Below are positions 52,289 through 61,600 of a stretch of DNA of 64,000 nucleotides, piece after piece. The translations under genes and the position numbers were made by a program. The notes below the pieces were generated by a model. That model worked only from the letters and a program-made list of their open reading frames with translations, was not told the origin of the DNA and made no database searches. How positions within the stretch are numbered: position 1 is the first letter of the stretch; the number at the start of each line of letters is the position of its first letter. The stretch is from Streptantibioticus ferralitis (GTDB lineage: Bacteria > Actinomycetota > Actinomycetes > Streptomycetales > Streptomycetaceae), in contig NZ_JARHTQ010000010.1 in the NCBI RefSeq assembly GCF_029223525.1, forward strand, positions 186,001 through 250,000, written 5' to 3'.

Positions 52289-52852
52289 TCAGCTCTCCTC
52301 TCTCCCCGGTGGACCGGGCAGGATCTGCACCCGGCAGGTGAGATGGACCGGGCAGGAAGCCCGGACGACGGCCAGTACCTGGGCCTCGTCCACCTCCGGG
52401 GTCCGTATGGGCCAGACCCGAACCAGCAACTCACCGGAGGGCGCGAGCGGAAGCGTAGGGTCCGGAGTCGTGGACCAGGACACGCCGCCGCCGTCCACGA
52501 TCTGCGCACCGACTCCGAGACTCAGGCGCAGCCGCTCCTGAAGTCCCCGCCGGGTTCCGCGCCACCTGTGCAGCTCCACCGCGCGCTCGACCACGGTGCG
52601 GCGTACCTCCTCCGGCCAGGCGGGGTCGGCCTCCATGCCGACCCAGTCCGCCAGCCAGGCGAGGAAGTCCGCTGGAGCCAGCCGTGGTTGGAAGTAGGCG
52701 GGCAGGTTGTCCAAGGCGGCGAAGACCGGGGCGAGGACGGTGTCCAGGCCTGCTGTGAACCGCTGGGCGAAGTCATCGTCGGCGTAGAGCGCGGGCAGCA
52801 TGTCGCCGATCGGATGGGGGCTCGGCAGGCCCGGGACGGCGGCTCGGCTCAT
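52289..52852 (-). CDS. Phage tail protein I-like baseplate component
   Basis: A 187-residue protein: LPSPHPIGDMLPALYADDDF, PAYFQPRLAPADFLAWLADW, then VELHRWRGTRRGLQERLRLS. The HRWRGTxxG motif and layout are those of tail protein I-like baseplate wedge proteins in eCIS and P2-type tails. Its ATG overlaps the baseplate J stop by 4 bases. It links the baseplate to peripheral fibres in related systems. Confidence 0.9.
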   Translation of the reverse strand: MSRAAVPGLPSPHPIGDMLPALYADDDFAQRFTAGLDTVLAPVFAALDNLPAYFQPRLAPADFLAWLADWVGMEADPAWPEEVRRTVVERAVELHRWRGTRRGLQERLRLSLGVGAQIVDGGGVSWSTTPDPTLPLAPSGELLVRVWPIRTPEVDEAQVLAVVRASCPVHLTCRVQILPGPPGREES

Positions 52853-54810
52853 GACAGGCCGTCCGGGAGAACCGAGTTGACCACGACCTGGTGCTGATAG
52901 GAGAAGACCAGGGCGTCCGGTGCGACGTCGACCCGCTCGGCGGGCGCGCCCCGGCGTCCGGTGATCGGGTCCGCCGGGAACAGCCGCAGCTCCTCGACCG
53001 TTGCGACGCCGGTCACCTGCTGGAGTGCGGCGAACACCTCCCCGTACTGCACCGCCCTGCCGAACGGCCAGCCCGTCCCGTCAGCGCCACCGCGCAGCGG
53101 GTTGAGATGCCTGAACAACGCCGCGAGCGCCGCCTCCCGTACGCGATCCGCGTCCGGGGAACGGGTTTCGAGCCGGGCGACCACCGTCACGCCCTGGTAG
53201 TCGGGGGGTTGTACGACGAGCCGGGTGCCGATGAGCCGCCGCTCGTCGAGGGCTGCCGCGATGGCGGACAGCATCTGTTCGCCGGGGATCAACTGCTCGA
53301 AGCGCAGGCGGTCGTCCTCGTCCGCCACCGCGTCGGGTACCACGAGCACACGCACCGCGCCCGCTTCCCCGGCCACGGCCGGCACGCACTTGACGCGGGC
53401 CGCGGAGGGGGCGGCCTGCCGGGCGATCATCTCGAAGTCCCCGGCCGTGACGGCTCTCTCCTGGAGGCGCAGCAGATGGGGGGCGCGCAGTTTGGCGTTC
53501 TCCACCGTCTCGCCCTCGACTCCACCCCTGGCGGCCTCGCGGTTGTCGACCCTGGCCACATACGGGACCGAGCTGCGCAGCACCGAGATCGTTCCCCGGG
53601 CGACGTTTCCGGCGGTGCCGCCGCCCGTGCGGTAGAGCGGTACGCGCAGCTGCGCGCCCTTGGGCGGCACCGCGCCGAAGGCGCGCAGGCTGCCGTCGGG
53701 TTCGCGTACCGCGGGCGGGAACATGAACTCGCCCGTGGTCGCGTCGATCACGACGTGCCGGTCGGTCGGTGACGAGTCGCCGAAGTGCTCGACGGCCGTC
53801 CACCTCTCCCAGCCCTCGCCGGCCGACGCCTCGACCACCGGGGGCTCCCCGTCGAGCAGGACGGGCGGCTTGCTGACGCGGAAGCGCTGGCCCGCGACCC
53901 CTTCCGACGTGCCGAGAGGTGCGTCGGTCACGGTCTGCGCGTGGGCGACGGTGGCGGTGCCGCCGATCGTGAACACCTCGGCCCGGCGGATCGTGGGGGA
54001 CTCGGAGTAGAAGGGCTGGTCCCGCTCCGGCTCGGTCACCCGGCAGCGCAGCCAGCCCGCCCTGCGCCCGGCGACCACCGATGCGACGTGTCCGGCCGGG
54101 ACGAACACCACCACCTCGCCGGGCCTGTTGAGGCCACCGGTGGTGTCTGGCCCGGTATCGCAGGCGATCCACCGCACACCGTCCCACACCTCCCACGCCA
54201 AAGGCGGCTGCCGCGGGTCGACGCCGACGCCCTCCACCCGGCTGTCCAGCCTGACGACGAGGATGCACCGCGGTACGACGACGGGCAGAGCGAACAGCAT
54301 GGCGTCCCCGGGCTCGGGACGCGGCTGGAAGCACGGCACGTCCGCGCCGTCGGCCAGCCGTGCCGTGCAGTCGGCCTGCTCCCCCGAGGCGGAGACCGTG
54401 ACCAGCCGGTCGAGGGAGCTGGGGACGACGGGGAGGTCCTCGACGGTGGAGAACACCACCGCCTCCTCGGTCTCGGTCCGCAGCGTGGAGACCTCGGTGT
54501 CCGCCCGCAGGAGAACGGTCTCGGGTTGCGGGGCCGACAGCCAGAAGTCGACCTCGGCGGTCGCCGCGGCCGGCGGGAAGAGCCGGATGCCCAGGAGGTC
54601 GAGGAAGGCCGAGTAGTTCTTCTCCGGTACCCGGTTCAGCCGGTACAGCAACTGGTCCACCATGTACGCGAAGGTCTCGATGAGTGTGACCCCCGGATCG
54701 GACACGTTGTGGTCGGTCCACTCCGGCGCACGCTGCTGTACGTACCTCTTCGCCTCGTCGACGAGTTGCTGGAAGCGGCGGTCGTCCAGGTTCGGGGAGG
54801 GCAGCGCCAT
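52849..54810 (-). CDS. Baseplate J-like (putative baseplate assembly) protein
   Basis: A 653-residue protein. It begins MALPSPNLDDRRFQQLVDEA, then WTDHNVSDPGVTLIETFAYM and VDQLLYRLNRVPEKNYSAFL, the standard start of the large CIS baseplate wedge protein. Later RTGGGTAGNVARGTISVLRS and AVTAGDFEMIARQAAPSAAR form the J-like domain. It is one of the main wedge components that connect spike and sheath. ATG 54810 shares its first base with the gp25 stop. Length is typical. Confidence 0.93.
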   Translation of the reverse strand: MALPSPNLDDRRFQQLVDEAKRYVQQRAPEWTDHNVSDPGVTLIETFAYMVDQLLYRLNRVPEKNYSAFLDLLGIRLFPPAAATAEVDFWLSAPQPETVLLRADTEVSTLRTETEEAVVFSTVEDLPVVPSSLDRLVTVSASGEQADCTARLADGADVPCFQPRPEPGDAMLFALPVVVPRCILVVRLDSRVEGVGVDPRQPPLAWEVWDGVRWIACDTGPDTTGGLNRPGEVVVFVPAGHVASVVAGRRAGWLRCRVTEPERDQPFYSESPTIRRAEVFTIGGTATVAHAQTVTDAPLGTSEGVAGQRFRVSKPPVLLDGEPPVVEASAGEGWERWTAVEHFGDSSPTDRHVVIDATTGEFMFPPAVREPDGSLRAFGAVPPKGAQLRVPLYRTGGGTAGNVARGTISVLRSSVPYVARVDNREAARGGVEGETVENAKLRAPHLLRLQERAVTAGDFEMIARQAAPSAARVKCVPAVAGEAGAVRVLVVPDAVADEDDRLRFEQLIPGEQMLSAIAAALDERRLIGTRLVVQPPDYQGVTVVARLETRSPDADRVREAALAALFRHLNPLRGGADGTGWPFGRAVQYGEVFAALQQVTGVATVEELRLFPADPITGRRGAPAERVDVAPDALVFSYQHQVVVNSVLPDGLS

Positions 54811-55232
54811 CAGCTCTCTCCTCCGTCCGAAGCGTCCGGGGAGGCCGGGATGGTGTAGAAGGGGAACACGAGGTTGCGGCGGTCGTTCGTGGACCGCACG
54901 GTGTAGTGCACGTCGATGTAGAGGGTGCCGTTGTCGACGGTGTCGAAGGCGATCACGACATCGTCGACCTCGATGCGCGGCTCCCAACGGTCCAGGGCCG
55001 TGCGCACCTCGCGCGCGATGCGGCCCGCGGTGGTGCCGTCGCCCGGCGCGAACACGTAGTCGTGGATACCGCAGCCGAACTCGGGGCGCATCGGCCGCTC
55101 CCCGGGGGCGGTACCGAGCACCAGCCGGATGGCCTCCTCGATCTCCCGGTCCCGGTCGACCATCCCGATGCCGCCGGTGGCGTTCACCCGGAGCGGGAAG
55201 GCCCAGCCGCGGCCGATGAAGCCTCCGCTCAC
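54810..55232 (-). CDS. gp25/GPW-like baseplate wedge protein
   Basis: A 140-residue protein: GFIGRGWAFPLRVNATGGIG, EIEEAIRLVLGTAPGERPMR, PEFGCGIHDYVFAP. The EExIRLxLxTxPGERxMRPEFG motif is the gp25 hallmark; the protein joins the first sheath ring to the baseplate. The start is GTG 55232, overlapping the PAAR stop by 4 bases. Frames further upstream are antisense noise. Confidence 0.93.
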   Translation of the reverse strand: MSGGFIGRGWAFPLRVNATGGIGMVDRDREIEEAIRLVLGTAPGERPMRPEFGCGIHDYVFAPGDGTTAGRIAREVRTALDRWEPRIEVDDVVIAFDTVDNGTLYIDVHYTVRSTNDRRNLVFPFYTIPASPDASDGGES

Positions 55233-55540
55233 CCGGCGCCTCCCATCAGCACGTTGAACGCGCCGGTCACGATTTCGGCGCCGCAGACCGTCTGGTCCCC
55301 CATCCGAGCCGCGGGCAGCCCCCCGATCAGAACCTCTCCCCCGGCCACCGCCGCGAGGTTGGGCATGACGACGTTGGCGGGCCCGAGCTCCACGTGCGGG
55401 ACGCATTCGTGCAGGCTGCCTGCGACGGCGGCCGGCCGGCCGCCGATCAGCACGGTCTCCACCGCGATGGCGCCTGGTGGCGCGGTGGTGATGACACCGC
55501 CGTGGTCGGTGGCGTCGCCCGTCCGGGCTGCGGGGGGCAT
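55229..55540 (-). CDS. PAAR-domain spike-tip protein
   Basis: A 103-residue protein with repeated short beta-hairpins: MPPAARTGDATDHGGVITTA, IGGRPAAVAGSLHECVPH, GGEVLIGGLPAARMGDQTVC. Conserved His and Cys (HGG, HECVPH, TVC) suit metal binding at the tip of the VgrG trimer. Its Pro/Ala-rich start is normal. No effector domain is fused. Confidence 0.93.
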   Translation of the reverse strand: MPPAARTGDATDHGGVITTAPPGAIAVETVLIGGRPAAVAGSLHECVPHVELGPANVVMPNLAAVAGGEVLIGGLPAARMGDQTVCGAEIVTGAFNVLMGGAG

Positions 55541-55622
55541 GTGCGGTCTCCAATCCGGTGGTTCGATATCCGGTGGTTCGAGGGATCAGCGCGGTTGCGG
55601 CGTCCCGGGCCGTCGACGGCGG

Positions 55623-57404
55623 TCAGTTGATGCGGACGAGGTCGGCCTTGAGCACCGCCAGCACACCACCGTCCACGGTGACCGACGTCTCGCCATTGAC
55701 AGTCACCGATCCCCCGCGCAGGTTCACCGCTCCCGTGCCGGCGTCGAGGGTGATACCGGACGAGGACAGGCGCACCGAACTCGCCGCTGCCGCACCGGCC
55801 GCGCCGAAGACGGTCAGGACGATCTCGCCGCGCTGCTCGTCCAGCCTGACCTCCAGCTTCTTGTCGCCGCTGGCCAGCCGGACGCCGGACGGGCCGCCCG
55901 GAACGTCCAGCAGCTCCATCCGGTTGCCCGAACGGGACACCAGCGAGCGGCGGTTGACCCTGCCGCCGGCCGGGTCGACCAGCGGCACGTCGTGCGGCGA
56001 GGGTTTGTCGACGCCGTTGTAGAGGCCGCCCAGCACGTAGGGGCTGTCGAGGGAGCCCTGCTCGAAGCCGACCAGCACCTCGTCGTTGACCTCGGGACTG
56101 AGGACACCGCCACCTCCGTGGCCTCCCCACTGGACCGTGCGCACCCAGTCGGAGACGTAGTTGTCGTCCAGCCACGGGAACTTCAGCCGCACCCAGCCGC
56201 GTTGCGCGTCTCCCGGCTCCCGGACGTCGGTGACCACGGCGATGGCCAGACCCTGCATCCGCGGCCCGCGGGGTGGCGCGTTGCCCCCGGTGACGAGCCC
56301 GGCGAGGGAGCGGTCCGGTGCCGTGCTGACCACGACCGTGGTCCGGTAGCCCCGGTACGGTTCGAGTACATGGCGCGCCGAGGTGGCGGTGTAGCGGCCG
56401 GAGAAGGCAGCACCGACGTTGCCCAGGGCGACGGGTGTGCCCGCCTTCAGCATCGGGTTGCCCTCGACGACCGCCTCCAACTCGCTGAATCCGGCGCCGA
56501 CCGTGGCGGCGAGCGACTCGGCCGCGGCTGTCGTCTCCGCCTGCGTACGGTACGGCGTGTCGGCGACGGTCATCCGTGTGGGACCGGCGAAGGCGGAGCT
56601 CACCACTGACGGGCTCATCCCGGGTTGCACGGTCTGGCTGGCCACCGAGGGTTCCGTGGCGACCAGGGCGCTCTTGGTGGTGACGTTCCAGCCGCGCACC
56701 TCGACCGTGCCCGCCCCTGCGGCGGCCGTCAGTACGCTTCGCAGTTCCAGCAGGTTGCGGCCGTACTCCAGGACCATCGGGCTCTGGGGAGCGGGGGTGG
56801 AGGGGGGCGGGGCGGAGAACGCGGGCTCCGGCTTGACGAACTCCAGCAGCCCTTCGTCGTCGACGCGCACCTGCGCGCCGCTCTCCTGCGCCAGGTACTG
56901 GAGAAACTCCCAGTCCGAGACGTTGGCCTGCGAGAGCTGCTGGTGGACGGTGGCGAACGCGTCGATACGGCCGCAGCCCAGCCCCGCACCCGCAGCGACC
57001 TCGCTGACGATGTCCGCGGTCGTCATGTTGCGGAAGGCCTTCACCTTGCGCCCGCGCATCAGGCGGTGCGTGGTCGCCGACGCCCGTACCACGGTGAACG
57101 AACCCGTCGTGTCCACGTCGAGTTCCAGCGCGGTCACCTCGCCGGTGAACAGCCGCACCTGCGCGTGCCCCTGCACGGTGACCACGGAGACCCGCAGCCG
57201 GGTGCCGATGGTGATCCCGGTGTCGGAGAGGAATTTGTGGTCGTAGTCGCGGAACGTCAGTACGGCGGTGTTGGGCAGGCCGACGCTTTCGTCGATGTCG
57301 CAGGACACGAGCTGCGCCGCCCATGCCGGTGGCAGCGGGCCCGGCGCCTCGACGACGGGGTCCGCGGCGAACGACCGGCCGCCTCGCGCCTCGGGAGTGG
57401 TCAT
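55623..57404 (-). CDS. VgrG/gpD-like spike protein
   Basis: A 593-residue protein. The gp27-like part (residues about 25-330) has AVLTFRDYDHKFLSDTGITI and SDWEFLQYLAQESGAQVRVD. The gp5-like OB fold follows with GDAQRGWVRLKFPWLDDNYV and SDWVRTVQWGGHGGGG, EVNDEVLVGFEQGSLDSPYV. The C-terminal beta-helix reads SSGITLDAGTGAVNLRGGSV. It forms the central spike on which PAAR sits. ATG 57404 overlaps the preceding stop by 4 bases. No extra toxin domain is present. Confidence 0.94.
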   Translation of the reverse strand: MTTPEARGGRSFAADPVVEAPGPLPPAWAAQLVSCDIDESVGLPNTAVLTFRDYDHKFLSDTGITIGTRLRVSVVTVQGHAQVRLFTGEVTALELDVDTTGSFTVVRASATTHRLMRGRKVKAFRNMTTADIVSEVAAGAGLGCGRIDAFATVHQQLSQANVSDWEFLQYLAQESGAQVRVDDEGLLEFVKPEPAFSAPPPSTPAPQSPMVLEYGRNLLELRSVLTAAAGAGTVEVRGWNVTTKSALVATEPSVASQTVQPGMSPSVVSSAFAGPTRMTVADTPYRTQAETTAAAESLAATVGAGFSELEAVVEGNPMLKAGTPVALGNVGAAFSGRYTATSARHVLEPYRGYRTTVVVSTAPDRSLAGLVTGGNAPPRGPRMQGLAIAVVTDVREPGDAQRGWVRLKFPWLDDNYVSDWVRTVQWGGHGGGGVLSPEVNDEVLVGFEQGSLDSPYVLGGLYNGVDKPSPHDVPLVDPAGGRVNRRSLVSRSGNRMELLDVPGGPSGVRLASGDKKLEVRLDEQRGEIVLTVFGAAGAAAASSVRLSSSGITLDAGTGAVNLRGGSVTVNGETSVTVDGGVLAVLKADLVRIN

Positions 57405-58123
57405 GAACGCCTGCCTTGTGCCAGTTCGTCAGTCCCCGGCACGATCAGTTCCGTTCCGGGCACGAGCACCATCGGGTCGTCGATACCGTTGGCCTCGGCG
57501 ATGGTGCGCCATGCCGTCGCGTCGCCGTACTCCCGCCAGGCGAGCAGGGGCAGGCTGTCGCCCGCGATCACCCGGTGGGTGCTGCGTGCCTCCAGCGAGC
57601 CGGAGGTCGGGTTCTGGCCCGCCGGATCGACACTGGCCTCCTGGATGCTGAGCGAGCAGGTGGCCCGCAGCGGCTTGCCGTCGACGTCGAAGAGCGTGTA
57701 GCTGACCGACAGGCTGGTCAGCACGCCGTTGAACGACGTCGTCTTCGACGTGCCCCAGTCGAAGCGTATCCACGGGCTCGCCGGGGTCTTGCGCGCCAGG
57801 CTGCTCGGTGTGGGGACGCAGGCCGCCATCAGCTGCTCCACAGCCTTCTCCACCGAGTTGTCGTGGGTCGCCGTCGCGTCGAGGAACACGTTGAGGGAGA
57901 GCGCGCGCGGTCCGCTGCCGACGAACTCGGGCAGCGCGGACTGGCCCGCCATCCGGGACGGTGTGCGCCGCCACTCCGTGGTCTTGCTCAACACGAGGGT
58001 CGCCGGGTTGAACTGGAGGGGAAGCCTCGCGATGGCCCCGCCGGGCTGTGCGCCGACGGTCGAAGGGGGCTCCATGATGGTCAGTTGGGCCCGGGTGTGA
58101 CTCGTGGGGACCGCTGAAGACAT
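57401..58123 (-). CDS. LysM-bearing CIS tube-cap/adaptor protein
   Basis: A 240-residue protein. The core domain has RLPLQFNPATLVLSKTTEWR, LPEFVGSGPRALSLNVFLDA and FNGVLTSLSVSYTLFDVDGK, typical for CIS tube adaptor proteins. The C-terminus is LysM-like (STHRVIAGDSLPLLAWREYG ... GTELIVPG). In related systems it joins the inner tube to the spike hub. ATG 58123 follows AAGGAGG. Note the position right before VgrG. Confidence 0.9.
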   Translation of the reverse strand: MSSAVPTSHTRAQLTIMEPPSTVGAQPGGAIARLPLQFNPATLVLSKTTEWRRTPSRMAGQSALPEFVGSGPRALSLNVFLDATATHDNSVEKAVEQLMAACVPTPSSLARKTPASPWIRFDWGTSKTTSFNGVLTSLSVSYTLFDVDGKPLRATCSLSIQEASVDPAGQNPTSGSLEARSTHRVIAGDSLPLLAWREYGDATAWRTIAEANGIDDPMVLVPGTELIVPGTDELAQGRRS

Positions 58124-58160
58124 CCCGTACCTCCTTCCATGAGTCGTCCACGACGGCACG

Positions 58161-58586
58161 TCATGACGGACGCAGGCCCGCGTGTGCGATTTCCAGGGTT
58201 TCGACGGCGGCTTGGGAGTTCCCGGGGTCGAACGACGGCCCCTGCCACCGCACGGGGACGATGCCCAGCACCTGCCAGCTGACGATGCGGCTCAAGTCGG
58301 GCCGCAACGCCACGATTTCGCCGTCCTTCGGCTCCACCCGCCGCACGATCTCGTCCAGCCAGCGCGCGATCTTGGTGGTGTCCGCGGTGACCGCGCGGGT
58401 CAGGGTGATGTTCGACCAGGTGATTCGGCCCGGCAGCTGCCAGGAGAAGCCGTTGTTGCCGCCCTCTGCGTACTGTTCGATCTCGACCTGGGCGCCGAGC
58501 CCCGAGCACGTCGCGAAGTCCCCCAGGTCGTTGCCGCCGATCGTGAGCCTGAAGAACACGCTCGTCGCGAAGATGTTGTCGGTCAT
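58161..58586 (-). CDS. Second CIS inner-tube protein (gp19/Hcp-like)
   Basis: A 141-residue protein: NIFATSVFFRLTIGGNDLGD, FATCSGLGAQVEIEQYAEGG, NNGFSWQLPGRITWSNITLT. The T4 gp19-type tube fold is recognised by CSGLxxEVExxxYxEGG and ITWSNITLxRAV. It probably forms the first tube ring(s) on the spike. ATG 58586 starts it, 38 bases after the long repeat protein. Confidence 0.92.
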   Translation of the reverse strand: MTDNIFATSVFFRLTIGGNDLGDFATCSGLGAQVEIEQYAEGGNNGFSWQLPGRITWSNITLTRAVTADTTKIARWLDEIVRRVEPKDGEIVALRPDLSRIVSWQVLGIVPVRWQGPSFDPGNSQAAVETLEIAHAGLRPS

Positions 58587-58624
58587 CCATGCCTCCGTCA
58601 CCTGCCCGTCGATGCCTTCCGCGC

Positions 58625-61600
58625 TCAGCGGCGGCCGTCGTACGGCCGCCCGGCGCGTTCCCTTCCCCGGCGCAGTTCGGCGCGCAGCAGCCGTCCGACG
58701 GGTTCGATCAACCGCCGGGCCAGTTCGTCGATTTCGTTGATGTCGACACCCGCGGCAGCCCCGGTCGGCGATCCGGCGCTCGCCTCCGCGGGCGATCCGG
58801 CGGCCGATGCCTCGCCCTCGGCCACGGGCGCGACGTCGGCCCGGGTGCGGGACGGTACGGCGGTCAACGGCACTCCGGACAGCCCCGCTTGCTCGGCCAC
58901 CCGCTGCAGCACCCGTGCCGTGTCGGCCGAACGCCGCGACCGCGAGGCCGCCGTACGCGGGGCAGGCACAGGCGTTGACGTCCCGTCTCCCCGAGCCTGC
59001 TGTGTCCACGACGCGGTACGCGCCGACGCGACGGAAGGAAGCGGCGCCGGCTCCGGGCTCGCACCCGGTGTGACAGCTCCTTCCTCTGCCGTGCGCCACG
59101 GCCGGGCGGGACCACTCGGCGACCGTGCCAGGGACGGCCGCGCGGCCCCGGCGCCGACCGGCAGCCGCTGGACCGACGATCGACCCGTCACTCCCCCCGG
59201 CGCCGCCAGCCGTACCAGGGGCACGCTCGTACCAGGCCCACCCCGCGAGGTGGTCGAGGGCTCCGTACCGCGGCGGAGGGGGGAAGCCGGGACGGCGACC
59301 GGTGGCGTGTCGCGGTCGCCACGTCGCACGCGCCGGGCGGGGGCCGCGGCAGACCCTGGAGGCGTTCCGGGCAGCGCCGGTTGCGCGTTCGGTCCTGTTG
59401 AGCGCGGGCCGCCGGGCACGGAACGCTGCACGATCGGGCGCCCCGCGGGTGCAGGACCGCGCTCCGGTGGCTGCGGGCTCGGCGCTGTCGCGCCGCGTGG
59501 GCTGTCGGGCACCGGCGGCCCCGGGGCAGGAGCCGTGGCACGTGCGACGCGGGGCTCCGACGGCCGCACGTCCGGAGCAGCGCCGGGTGGGTCCGCCGGT
59601 GGCGCTGGGCGCGGATCATCGAGTTGGTGGCGGGCCTCTTCGCGCTTCGGCAGCCGTGGGACGCCGGTGGCCCGGCGCCGCCGCGTCCTGGGTGTCGCCG
59701 GCTCCGCGGCCGACCGGCCGTCGGCGCGCCGGGGAAGGTCGTGAACCCATACGGCCCCTACGACCGGCGTGGCGCGGGCGGCGGCGGAGCCGGTATCCGT
59801 TGCGGGCGCCGCCGCGGGTGCGCGGAGATCGAGCACCATCGGGCGCTCGCCGAGCAGTCCTCGCGTGTGTTGGACGGGCGCGGTCGCATGCGGCGCGATG
59901 CCGCCGGTCGGCGAGCGCGCCACGACCGTCGGCCCGTGGTCGCGCTGCGGAACGGCACGCCGCGCGGTCTCACCGCCACCGACGCTGCGGGCGTGGCGAG
60001 CCGGGCCCAGCGCTCCAGTGGCGTCACGCTCTGCCGCTCCGGCGGGCGGCTGCGGCGTGATTCCGGACCCCCGCGGTCCAGAACTGGGCTGACGCGAGGG
60101 GAAGTCGCTGGAACTCGTCGGCGCGGCGTCGATCGGCTGTGGCGCGGATGCCGCCCCGCGCCCGGCCGTTGGCGCGCCGATGTCGCGCTGCTCGTTCGCA
60201 TCCGCGCCTCGATCGCCGGGGGCCGGGCCGCGCCCGGGGTCGGGCCGTCCGCCATCGACCGTGCGCTGGAGAGCTGTTGTGTTCAGCGCGGCGTCGAATG
60301 GCCGCCCGGGCACAGATACGTCCACGGGGACGCCTTCCGTGCGCAGCGGCATCCCGGTCCGGGCGGCCGACCGCGGTGGTGTGGGGACCGTGGGGGGGAC
60401 GTGTTCCGGCGCGGATCCACTCGCGCCGTCCGTGCCGACGCCCGCCGCCGCGGTGTCCGTGATCCGCCGGGCGGGGCGGCGCCTGCCGAGAAGCGGGGCG
60501 GTGCCGTCCGGCACACCCGCGGTCGGCGGCAGCGCGTTGAGGGGCGCGCCCAGTCCCCCGCGCGTCCGCGCGTCGGCGGTGCCGGCGCGCGGCTGCGTGG
60601 TGGGCTGAGCACCGGGCGCCGCCGGGGGCGGCCCGACGGAGGAACCGCCCTCGTACGGCGCGCGCTGCACAGAGGTGCCGTCGCGCCGTTCGGGCGCGGG
60701 GTGGGAATGCGTCGACCCGCCCGGCGGCGGGGCGGAGGCTGATGGTCCGGGTCCGCCGGGCACGCTCTCCGTCAGGCCGATCGGTTGGGTGGGCGAGGGG
60801 ACGATCCGCATCGGTGAGGACGCGGGGCCTGGCGCGTCGTCAGCGTGGCCGAGGCCGTCCGCGGCGTGCTGTGTCGAGGCGCTCGCGGGCAACGACGTCA
60901 GCGGCGCGCCGAGTACCGGCCTCGCCGATGCGGTTCCTCCCGCGCCGCCGCGCTGCTCCAAGTCGTCGGTGTCCCGTGCCGAAGGGGAGTCGGATGCCGC
61001 GACCGGTCCCGCATCGGCGCCCGATCGCTGCACCACGATCGGCACCGAGGCCACGGGTGGGCGAGCCACTGCCGATGCGCCCTCTCCCGCGCCGCCGCGC
61101 TGCCCCAAACCGTCGGCATCCCGCGCCGAAGCGAAGTCGGATGCCGCGACCGGTCCCCCGTCAACACCCGATCGCCGCACCACGATCGGCACCGAGGCCA
61201 CGGGTGGGCGAGCCATTGCCGATCCGCCCTCTCCCACGCCGCCGCGCTGCCCCAAACCATCGGCATCCCGCGCCGAAGCGAAGTCGGATGCCGCGACCGG
61301 TCCCCCGTCAACACCCGATCGCCGCACCACGATCGGCACCGAGGCCACGGGTGGGCGGGCGGTTGCGACGGCCGGTTCCGGGTCAATGCCGGTTCGTTCC
61401 GCTGGGATCGGCGCGGAGGCCGCCGATGGGCGGGCGGTCGCGGTGGCCCGGTCCGCCGCCGCGGGCTCTGGCTCGGTGGCGGACCGGTGCGTGGGCGTCG
61501 CGCCCACGGGACCCTGCGCACCGCGGGGCGGGACCACGGTGACCGCGCGTGTAGGGAACGGCCGTGGGGGCGGGGCCACGGTCAGCGGCTCGCCGATGGG

